Assembly: GCA_038249195.1 (NCBI GenBank)
Contig: JBBRWM010000014.1
Coordinates: 1-55,041 of the forward strand
Origin: JAOUEA01 sp038249195
GTDB taxonomy: Bacteria > Actinomycetota > UBA4738 > HRBIN12
Length of the DNA stretch: 55,041 nucleotides
Direction: 5' to 3'
The position numbers and the translations under genes were made by a program. The notes beneath the pieces are model-generated. The model did no database searches, was not told the origin of the DNA, and saw nothing but the letters and a program-made list of their open reading frames with translations. Shown in pieces: positions 24,121 through 31,019 of the stretch (position 1 is the stretch's first letter; the number at the start of each line of letters is the position of its first letter).

Positions 24121-25496
24121 ACGCTCTGGAGCCGCACGACCGGCCGACGGATGCAGTTGATACGCAGGTCTGGCTCGAGCAGGCAGGGGTTACAACGGTA
24201 ATCCTCCCGTTCGTTGATCCGTCGATGATCGTTCGGGCCAAGATGGTGCCGACCACCCGGTTCGCGCAGGTCGCCAGCTCCGGCGTCGGGCTCTCGTCAC
24301 TATTCAACGTGGCAATGTCCAACGATCGATTCGCGCTTCTACCCGGCTTCATCGATGGGCCTAGCGGGGACCTGCGGTTGCGACCCGATCCAGCGGCAAC
24401 GGTTCCGCTCGTCGCGATGCCGGGGTGGGCGTGGGGGCCGGTGGATCAATACACGCAGGAAGGCGAACCGTATGCGGCGTGCCCGCGTGGTTTCCTGCGA
24501 CGCATGGCGCAGGCGTACAGGGATCGCGGGCTTGCCGTCCAGGCCGCTTTCGAGTTCGAGTTCTCGGTCGGCACGCGCGCCCCTGACGGCATGTTGGAAC
24601 CGGCGCACCTCGGGCCTGCATACAGCGACATCGCGCTGGTCGGCAATCACGAATTCATGCTCGATCTCCTCACCACGGCGGAGGCCCAGGGGATGGACGT
24701 TCAACAGGTACACCCTGAGTACGCCGACGGCCAGTTCGAGCTTTCGATCGCGCCTCGGGATCCGCTCGCTGCGGCCGACGCGGCGATGGTCGTGCGGCAG
24801 ACTGTACGTGCCGTGGCGCGAAGGAACGGACTGCTCGCATCCTTCGCGCCAAAGACCGGGCCGAACACCGGTAATGGCATGCACCTCCACCTCAGCGTCT
24901 GGGACGGCGCGCGGAATCTCTTGTCAGGCGGCGACGGTCCGGCGAGGATGGAGGCAAGGGGAGAGGCATTCGTCGCGGGCATCCTGCGGGAGCTCCAGGC
25001 CATCGTCGCCGTCGCAGTTCCCACGTGCCTTGGCTACCTGCGGTTGCTGCCGCACCATTGGTCGGGTGCGATGCAGTGCTGGGGAACCGAGAACCGTGAG
25101 GCCGCCCTGCGATTCATCGCGTCTTCCACGGCGGCGTCGGCGGACGCCGCCAACCTCGAGGTGAAACCCGTTGACGGCACAGCGAACCCTTATCTCGTTG
25201 TGGCGTCGATGCTCGCGGCCGGCCTGCATGGACTGGATTCCGGTGATCGGCTGCCCCCGTCCACCGAGGAGGATCCCAGCGAGCTGCCCGATGAGGTCAA
25301 GGCCAAGCGCGGCGTACGGCAACTGCCCTCGACCTTGCCGGAAGCCGTCGATCAGCTGGCGGCGTCGACGGTCCTCGCCGAGGCGATGGGCGAGTTCCTG
25401 TTTCAGACGTTCCTCGCGACTCGCCGTGGTGAGTGTGATCAATACGCTGGGCTCGGAGAGGAAGAGCTGATCCGTCGTCTCATCTGGCGGTACTGA
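24117..25496 (+). CDS. Glutamine-synthetase-like gamma-glutamyl ligase
   Basis: A 459-residue GS-fold enzyme. Metal and nucleotide motifs are visible: FEFEF (N-terminal Glu cluster of the catalytic domain), YADGQFELS, GNGMHLHLSVWDG, ENREAALRF and NLEVKPVDGTANPYL. It lacks the adenylylation-tyrosine region of housekeeping GlnA and resembles the GlnT/PuuA/FluG C-domain type, which join glutamate to amines. The amine is not predictable from sequence. The start overlaps the regulator stop by ATGA. The amidohydrolase gene follows 32 bases later. Confidence 0.88.
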   Translation: MNALEPHDRPTDAVDTQVWLEQAGVTTVILPFVDPSMIVRAKMVPTTRFAQVASSGVGLSSLFNVAMSNDRFALLPGFIDGPSGDLRLRPDPAATVPLVAMPGWAWGPVDQYTQEGEPYAACPRGFLRRMAQAYRDRGLAVQAAFEFEFSVGTRAPDGMLEPAHLGPAYSDIALVGNHEFMLDLLTTAEAQGMDVQQVHPEYADGQFELSIAPRDPLAAADAAMVVRQTVRAVARRNGLLASFAPKTGPNTGNGMHLHLSVWDGARNLLSGGDGPARMEARGEAFVAGILRELQAIVAVAVPTCLGYLRLLPHHWSGAMQCWGTENREAALRFIASSTAASADAANLEVKPVDGTANPYLVVASMLAAGLHGLDSGDRLPPSTEEDPSELPDEVKAKRGVRQLPSTLPEAVDQLAASTVLAEAMGEFLFQTFLATRRGECDQYAGLGEEELIRRLIWRY

Positions 25497-25528
25497 GACC
25501 AAGAACTCTATCGAGGAGGAGGACTGAT

Positions 25529-26698
25529 ATGCAGATTGATCTGACCGGCGCCGACGTCATCGATGCCCACTGCCATCCGTTCCGCACCCAAGATCTGCTC
25601 GATCGTGATCCGCGCACGTTCGAGACCCGTTGCATGTACCTCGGAACAGCCTTGCTTTCGTCGAACCACGCGAACCTGGACGCTGCAGAGTTTGTCGAGG
25701 AGATGACCGAGACCACGATGTTCGGGTTCGCGCTAAGGCGATGGATCGCGCAGCATCTGGGGTGCGCGCCCACGAAGGAGGCCGTGGTTGCGGCGCGCGA
25801 CGCGGCACTTCGCGCGGATCCGCCAGGGTATGTCCGGGGATTGCTCGAATCCGAGAATGTCGTGGCCGTCGTCGCGGACGAGGGGTACCCTCAGCCTTCG
25901 ATCCCTCGCGCGGACTTCGAGCAGGCGCTTGGCGGCGTCACGGTCCATCGGGTCGGCCGCATCGAACCGTGGATCGTCGAGGCTCGCCAGCAAGCGACCT
26001 TCGACGCGACCGTGCAGCGTTTCGAGGAAACGGCACACACTGCGGCAAGCGACCCCTTATTGATCGCCTTCAAGACGATCATCGCGTATCGCACGGGGCT
26101 GGACATCACCGACCCCACCACATCTGAGGCCGCAGCGGCGTTCGACCGTTGGCGCGACGACGACTGGCGGGAATCGCGAGAGCACGCCAAGCCCGTTCGA
26201 GACTTCCTCCTGCGCCGAGCGTTCGCGATCGTGAAGGAACACGACCGGGTTTTCCATGTACACGTCGGTGCAGGTGACCCCGATGTGAACCTCACGCACG
26301 CGCGACCGCAAGACGCGTTCTCGTTCTTGGTTGAGAACCAGGACGTCCCGATCCTGATGATCCACGCCGGTTGGCCGTGGATTGCGGAGGCCACCTATGT
26401 TGGGACGGTGCTGCCCAACGTCTACCTCGACATCTCGCAACTCGTCCCGTGGGGGTGGGGCCAGACCGACTGGTCGCTTGAGATGATCCTAGGCTCGGTA
26501 CCGGCGGCCAAAGTGATGCACGGATGCGACGAGTCCTCCGAGCCGGAGATGTTCCCCGTGTCGGCACGCATGGTGCGGGAGGCGCTGCAACGCGTACTCG
26601 GCGCCTTCGTGGACCGCGACTACCTATCCGTCGGAGACGCCGAGACGCTCGGACGAGGCGTGCTCGCCACGAACGTGCGGAAGCTGCACGGCATCTGA
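25529..26698 (+). CDS. Metal-dependent amidohydrolase (amidohydrolase_2 / FluG N-domain type)
   Basis: A 389-residue TIM-barrel hydrolase. DAHCHPF near residue 12 gives the first metal His pair, FHVHVGAGD the next His, MIHAGWPW another, and HGCDESSEP the C-terminal Asp. This matches the amidohydrolase_2 group that forms the N-terminal half of FluG-type proteins, whose C-terminal half is a GS-like domain. Start is well supported by AGGAGGAGGA 5 bases before ATG. Last gene of the operon. It could hydrolyse the gamma-glutamyl product of the upstream ligase, or the compound before ligation; neither is proven. Confidence 0.85.
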   Translation: MQIDLTGADVIDAHCHPFRTQDLLDRDPRTFETRCMYLGTALLSSNHANLDAAEFVEEMTETTMFGFALRRWIAQHLGCAPTKEAVVAARDAALRADPPGYVRGLLESENVVAVVADEGYPQPSIPRADFEQALGGVTVHRVGRIEPWIVEARQQATFDATVQRFEETAHTAASDPLLIAFKTIIAYRTGLDITDPTTSEAAAAFDRWRDDDWRESREHAKPVRDFLLRRAFAIVKEHDRVFHVHVGAGDPDVNLTHARPQDAFSFLVENQDVPILMIHAGWPWIAEATYVGTVLPNVYLDISQLVPWGWGQTDWSLEMILGSVPAAKVMHGCDESSEPEMFPVSARMVREALQRVLGAFVDRDYLSVGDAETLGRGVLATNVRKLHGI

Positions 26699-26940
26699 TG
26701 TCCAGCTCCATGGCAGTCGTGGTCGGGTCGACATAGCGGCCTGATGCCGGGCGCTACCTTCTCAAGGGACGGCGTCGCGCCGTTCTGGAAGCGCGGTCCG
26801 AGGTGGGTGGCGCTGTCGACAGAGCACGCCGTTCCCGGAGCACCCCGCGAGCAAGGTCTCGACGGACTCGTGCGCCATCTCACTCATGCCAACCCGTGGA
26901 TCGACGAGCTTCACCTCGAGCGGCACTGACGCGTCGCCCG

Positions 26941-26972
26941 TGGGCCTCGAGGGCAACCTCGCGCACGCCGGA
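26941..26972. repeat. Direct repeat, right copy (epimerase 5' remnant)
   Basis: It matches the epimerase codons at 18199-18230 with one mismatch. On the minus strand it still reads SGVREVALEAH, but homology to the epimerase stops abruptly at 26940, where a different sequence begins. On the other side looser similarity extends to about 27027. Confidence 0.75.
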
Positions 26973-27001
26973 GGGGCTGACGGGAGCTTTGTGGCGCGGG
27001 C

Positions 27002-27163
27002 TCAGCGCCTGACGCGTACTTGGATCTTCTTGGATCTGCTCGTCTTGCAGACGAACTGGTTGGGATGCGTGCCGCCGGTCCTGCCCTCGAACTTCACCTG
27101 CCAGGTCTGGGTCCGCTGCGAGTGCCGCTTGCCGAACGGATCGAAGCAGCGGAGTATGGGGAC
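27002..27163 (-). pseudogene. C-terminal fragment of an unknown gene
   Basis: An open frame of 53 codons ends FVCKTSRSKKIQVRVRR-stop and has an in-frame TAA at 27164-27166 and no start codon with a ribosome site. It contains WQVKFEGRTGG and lies directly upstream of the epimerase 5' remnant, matching the arrangement at 18249-18300. I read it as a decayed gene; its family is unknown. Confidence 0.4.
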
Positions 27164-27443
27164 TTAGGCGATCTCGCGATGATCTTCGGACCGAGCGTCG
27201 GGAAGATCCGCGGTTTCGGCACGTCATCGGCGGGGTCCGACGTATGAAGGTTATGAGCTTGCCGTATCTCAACGACCAAGCGCAATCGTTCGACCAGAGG
27301 AGATCCTCGCCGCGCTCCGCCGGCCCGCGTGCCGCGCTGCGGGTGAAGACCAGAGGCAGGCGGAACGAGACACGACCCGAGCCCGAGGAGCGCGCACCCC
27401 GGATCATGCCCGAGGCGCCGGTGCGAGCCGCCGACGAAGAGAT

Positions 27444-28418
27444 GTGGCGCTGAGGTCGCGCGCCCTCGTCGGCACGGCGGCCGCCCTCGCGGTCGCGCTG
27501 TCCCTGAACGCCCCGCTCGCGTCCGCGGCGCACCCGGGCCGCGCCGGCGCCGAGCGGCCGCCGCCGAAGGCGGGCTCCTTCGGCCTGCGTGGCGTGGGGA
27601 GCTGGTCCAAGCTCCCCGGAGACCGGATCTGCGCCCGCCGCGTCCACCGGTCGTCCTGGGAGCCGCGGCCCGAGAACTGGAAGCCGAACCACACGATGCC
27701 GAACGCCGCGGCCGTGCACGCCTCGCTGCACGCGCGCCCGCGCTCCAAGGGCGGCGCGTACCGGCGCCGCTGGGACCACTGGCTCCTGCCGCGCGTGGAC
27801 GGACATCACACGGGGACGACCGACGAGATCATCCAGTGGGCGGCCTGCAAGTGGGGCCTGCCCGACAACCTGCTACGCGCGATCGCCGTGCGCGAGTCCA
27901 CGTGGTTCCAGGCCCTGCATTTCACCGACGGCTCGTGCTACGTGGACCGCGGGTGCGGCGACGTGATCGCCTCGACCTCCCCCGCGACGCAGACGTTCTG
28001 CGCCATGGAGGCGACCCACGGCTACGACTACCAGGAGCAGTTCGGCTCAGGGCGGTGCCCGGAGACCTTCTCCATCGCCGGCGTGATGTCGTGGCAGGCC
28101 CCGGCCTGGGATCGCTACCCCGGCAACCAGAACGGGACGTTCCCGTTCAACCGGGACTCCACGGCGTTCGCGCTCGACTACCTGGGCGCGGAGCTGCGCG
28201 GCTGCTTCGAGGGCTGGGAGCCGTGGCTCGGGCACGGATACGCGAAGGGGAGCCTGTGGGGCTGCGTGGGCGCCTGGTACGCGGGGGCGTGGCTCTCGCC
28301 CGGCGCCCGGCACTACATCGGCCTCGTGCGCCTGGAGATGCGCCGGCAGGTCTGGCGGAAGGCCTCGTTCCGCCACGGGCAGTACCACTGCGACCCCATC
28401 AAGGGGTGCCCGGTCTGA
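27444..28418 (+). CDS. Secreted lysozyme/transglycosylase-like protein
   Basis: A 324-residue exported protein: signal peptide ALVGTAAALAVALSLNAPLASA-A (about 7-28), then a Pro/Arg-rich linker. The core block WAACKWGLPDNLLRAIAVREST is like SLT/lysozyme folds, where Glu of RES would be the catalytic acid. ITS later parts (GVMSWQAPAWDRYPGNQNG, FALDYLGAELRGCFEG, WYAGAW) fit a lytic-transglycosylase-like helical fold. Many Cys suggest disulphides. The start is GTG with GAAGAG just before it, which is weak. It may locally open peptidoglycan for the neighbouring glycan export genes (inference). Confidence 0.55.
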   Translation: MALRSRALVGTAAALAVALSLNAPLASAAHPGRAGAERPPPKAGSFGLRGVGSWSKLPGDRICARRVHRSSWEPRPENWKPNHTMPNAAAVHASLHARPRSKGGAYRRRWDHWLLPRVDGHHTGTTDEIIQWAACKWGLPDNLLRAIAVRESTWFQALHFTDGSCYVDRGCGDVIASTSPATQTFCAMEATHGYDYQEQFGSGRCPETFSIAGVMSWQAPAWDRYPGNQNGTFPFNRDSTAFALDYLGAELRGCFEGWEPWLGHGYAKGSLWGCVGAWYAGAWLSPGARHYIGLVRLEMRRQVWRKASFRHGQYHCDPIKGCPV

Positions 28419-28449
28419 GCCCGGAGCGGCGGGGGGCGCCGGCGCTCAT

Positions 28450-28463
28450 CCAACCGTAGTAGG
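28450..28463. promoter_or_regulatory. CCAAC-N4-GTAGG motif, copy 1
   Basis: CCAACCGTAGTAGG, a partial dyad of form CCnAC-N4-GTnGG, lies 20 bases before the flavoprotein gene. The near-identical CCAACCGTCGTAGG lies before the LuxR-type regulator gene (45944-45957) and CCACCCGTCGTAGG near the deacetylase start (36781-36794). Confidence 0.4.
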
Positions 28464-28483
28464 GCTCGTACGACGTTCTTCCG

Positions 28484-29776
28484 TTGCCCGAGCGTGGCGG
28501 AGACCCGATTCTGCGACCCGTGGATACCACCGACGTCGCCGTGATCGGCGCCGGGCCCTACGGCCTGTCCGCCGCGGCCCATCTGCGCCACGCCGGCGTA
28601 CAGACGCGCACGTTCGGCGACCCGATGTCGTTCTGGCGCTCGATGCCCGAGGGCATGCTGCTGCGATCGAACCGCACCGCGACCTGCCTGGTGGGCTACC
28701 GCGGTCCGCTGTCCCTGGAGGCGTACCTGCGCGAGGAGCGGCTCGAGGCCGAGAAGCCCATCACGTTGACGCGCTTCATCGACTACGGGGGCTGGGTGCA
28801 GCGGCGCGCCGTCCCCGACGTCGACCGGCGCGCGGTGCAACGGCTCGAGGCGAGCGACGGGGGCTTCGTGCTCTCGCTGGACGACGGCGAGCGGCTGGGG
28901 GCCCGCCGCGTGGTGGTGGCGGGAGGGATCGCCCCCTTCGCGTGGCGGCCGCCGCGCTTCGACGACCTGCCCGCCGAGGCCGCGTCCCACACCGGACAGC
29001 ACCACGACCTGTCGCGGTGCGCCGGGAGCCGCGTGCTGGTGGTGGGCGGGGGTCAGAGCGCGCTGGAGTCCGCGGCGCTGATGCACGAGGCGGGGGCCGA
29101 CGTCGAGGTCGTGTGTCGCGCCGACCACATCAACTGGCTCCACGGAGGCAGGTACCACCGGATGCTCGGCCGCGCCGCGCCGCTCGCCTATGCGCCCCAC
29201 GACGTGGGACCGCTGGGGCTCTCGCGACTGATCGGCTACACCGACGGCTATCGCCGCCTGCCCCACACCGTGACCGATCCCATCACGCGGCGCTCGATCC
29301 GCCCCGCCGGCGCGGCGTGGCTCATCCCGCGCCTCGAGGGGGTGCCGATCCGCCTGGGCGAGACGGTGGCGCGGGCCGCAACGTCGCGGCGCGGCGTGGA
29401 GGCGAGGCTCGCGACCGGCGGCACGCGCGTGGTGGATCACCTGCTCTTCGGGACCGGCTACCGGGTGGACGTCGCGCGCTACGCGTTCCTGTCCCCGGAC
29501 CTCGTGGCCGCGATCGAGCGCGCCGACGGGTACCCCGTGCTGCGCGGCAGGCTCGAGTCCTCGGTCCGGGGCCTGCACTTCATCGGGGCGCCGGCGGCGC
29601 GGAGCTTCGGTCCCACGATGCGCTTCGTCTCGGGCAGCTGGTACGCCGGGGCGCAGGTCGCGCGCGCGGCGGCGGAGGGTCGCGGCATGGATCGGCGCGG
29701 CAGGAGGGTTATCCCGCGGGCGGGCACGCGGGGCCGCGAGGCCCCGGTCGCGGCCGCCGGTGGCGCCCTTGAGTAG
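28484..29776 (+). CDS. FAD/NAD(P)-binding oxidoreductase
   Basis: A flavoprotein of up to 430 residues with two nucleotide-binding folds: GAGPYGLSAAAHL near residue 23 (FAD) and VLVVGGGQSALESAAL near 185 (NAD(P)H). The layout and the YR/FWRSMP region after the first fold resemble flavin monooxygenases and their relatives. The start may be TTG 28484 or GTG 28520; neither has a clear ribosome site. Its end overlaps the ATP-grasp gene by 17 bases, so the two are probably cotranslated. Substrate unknown. Confidence 0.75.
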   Translation: MPERGGDPILRPVDTTDVAVIGAGPYGLSAAAHLRHAGVQTRTFGDPMSFWRSMPEGMLLRSNRTATCLVGYRGPLSLEAYLREERLEAEKPITLTRFIDYGGWVQRRAVPDVDRRAVQRLEASDGGFVLSLDDGERLGARRVVVAGGIAPFAWRPPRFDDLPAEAASHTGQHHDLSRCAGSRVLVVGGGQSALESAALMHEAGADVEVVCRADHINWLHGGRYHRMLGRAAPLAYAPHDVGPLGLSRLIGYTDGYRRLPHTVTDPITRRSIRPAGAAWLIPRLEGVPIRLGETVARAATSRRGVEARLATGGTRVVDHLLFGTGYRVDVARYAFLSPDLVAAIERADGYPVLRGRLESSVRGLHFIGAPAARSFGPTMRFVSGSWYAGAQVARAAAEGRGMDRRGRRVIPRAGTRGREAPVAAAGGALE

Positions 29777-31007
29777 CCGCACGGAGCGGCGGCCGCCGAG
29801 CCCGGCCGCGGAGGCCGGTGCGGTGGGGGCCGCGGCGGACCCTCGGACGGTGGGCGGCGTGGTCCTGGGCGGCGACTACCAGGGACTGGGGATCGCGCGC
29901 AGCCTGGGCCGCCGGGGCATCCCCGTCTGCGTGATCGACGACGAGCGCTCGATCGCGGGCGTGTCCCGCTACGCCGCCCGGACCATCCGCGTGGCGAGCC
30001 TGCGCGACGAGGCCTCCACGCTCGCGGCCCTGGCGGCCGCCCGCCGGCGCCGCCGGATCGAGGGCTGGGTGCTCTTCCCCACCCGGGACGAGACCGTGGC
30101 GGCGCTCGCGCGCAACCGGGCGGAGCTCTCCCGGACGTTCCGGGTGCCCACGCCGGGCTGGGAGGCCGTGCGCAGCGCCTGGGACAAGCGCGCGACCTAC
30201 CGGCTGGGCGAGCGGCTGTCGATCCCGGTGCCGCGCACCTGGTTCCCCCGGAACGAGGACGACCTCGAGGGGATCGAGATGGCCGGGCCGCTTGTGATCA
30301 AGCCCGCCATCAAGGAACACTTCTTCTACGAGACCCACGCGAAGGCGTGGCGCGCCGATACGAAGGACGAGCTCCGGGAGCGCTACCGCGCGGCGGCCTC
30401 GATCACGGGCGCCGACGAGGTCATCATCCAGGATCTCGTGCCCGGCGGCGGCGCGGAGCAGTTCTCCTACTGCTGCCTGTTCACGGACGGCGAGGCGCGC
30501 GCGAGCATGACGGTGCGCCGACTGCGCCAGCACCCCTCCGACTTCGGACGCGCCAGCACGTTCGTGGAGACCGTGGATCTCCCGGAGCTCGAGGCACCCT
30601 CGATCCGGTTCCTGCGCGCGATCGGCTACCACGGGCTCGTGGAGCTGGAGTACAAGCGCGACCCGCGCGACGGCATCTGCAAGCTCCTGGACGTCAACGC
30701 GCGCACGTGGGGGTACCACTCCCTCGGCCCGGCGGCGGGCGTGGACTTCCCCTACCTCCTGTGGCGCGAGCAGCTCGGCCTGCGCATCCCCGAGGTCCGC
30801 GGGCGCCCGGCCGTGCGGTGGATCCGCGCCACGACCGACGTCCCGAACGCCGTGCGCGACTACCGAGCGGGCGCGCTGCGGCCGCTGCCCTACCTCCGCT
30901 CGCTGCGGGGCGTGGAGACGGAGGCGGTGTTCTCCCTGCGCGACCCGCTGCCCGGCCTCGCGGAGCTCGCGCTTCTGCCCTACCTCGCGCTCAAGCGGGG
31001 CCTCTAG
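29760..31007 (+). CDS. ATP-grasp ligase
   Basis: A 415-residue ATP-grasp protein of the carboxylate-amine ligase kind. An N-terminal dinucleotide-like region (GGVVLGGDYQGLGIARSLGRRG) is followed by the ATP-grasp core: LVIKPAIKEHFFYE (ATP lysine), EVIIQDLVPGGGAEQFSY, and LVELEYKRDPRDG...LLDVNARTWG with the metal-binding Glu/Asn. Such enzymes join an acyl group to an amine through an acyl phosphate. It sits between the flavoprotein (17-base overlap) and the deacetylase-glycosyltransferase (12-base gap), suggesting a joint role in modifying a glycan or its precursor. Confidence 0.82.
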   Translation: MAPLSSRTERRPPSPAAEAGAVGAAADPRTVGGVVLGGDYQGLGIARSLGRRGIPVCVIDDERSIAGVSRYAARTIRVASLRDEASTLAALAAARRRRRIEGWVLFPTRDETVAALARNRAELSRTFRVPTPGWEAVRSAWDKRATYRLGERLSIPVPRTWFPRNEDDLEGIEMAGPLVIKPAIKEHFFYETHAKAWRADTKDELRERYRAAASITGADEVIIQDLVPGGGAEQFSYCCLFTDGEARASMTVRRLRQHPSDFGRASTFVETVDLPELEAPSIRFLRAIGYHGLVELEYKRDPRDGICKLLDVNARTWGYHSLGPAAGVDFPYLLWREQLGLRIPEVRGRPAVRWIRATTDVPNAVRDYRAGALRPLPYLRSLRGVETEAVFSLRDPLPGLAELALLPYLALKRGL

Positions 31008-31019
31008 CGCCGCGGGCCC

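Larger units (their letters stand above)
18388..26940. other. Lower-GC catabolic island
   Basis: By eye, base composition and codon choice drop from the very GC-rich style of the flanks to a more moderate one across the transporter, regulator, ligase and amidohydrolase genes. The region is bounded by the direct repeats at 18199-18230 and 26941-26972. No integrase, transposase or tRNA target is visible, so the mode of acquisition is unknown. Confidence 0.45.
26699..27443. other. Degenerate region between the island and the polysaccharide locus
   Basis: A 745-base gap. It contains a 64-codon minus-strand open frame (26762-26956; DPRVGMSEMAHESVETLL) that I do not recognise, the right direct repeat (26941-26972), and the C-terminal fragment of a lost gene (27002-27163). 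Open frames in 27240-27440 are Arg/Pro-rich and look like noise. Confidence 0.55.

Noticed and set aside
26762..26956. A 64-codon minus-strand ORF (DPRVGMSEMAHESVETLL) as a real gene
   Set aside because: It has no ribosome site, no family I recognise, and it lies in a visibly decayed region; I list it only within the region description.
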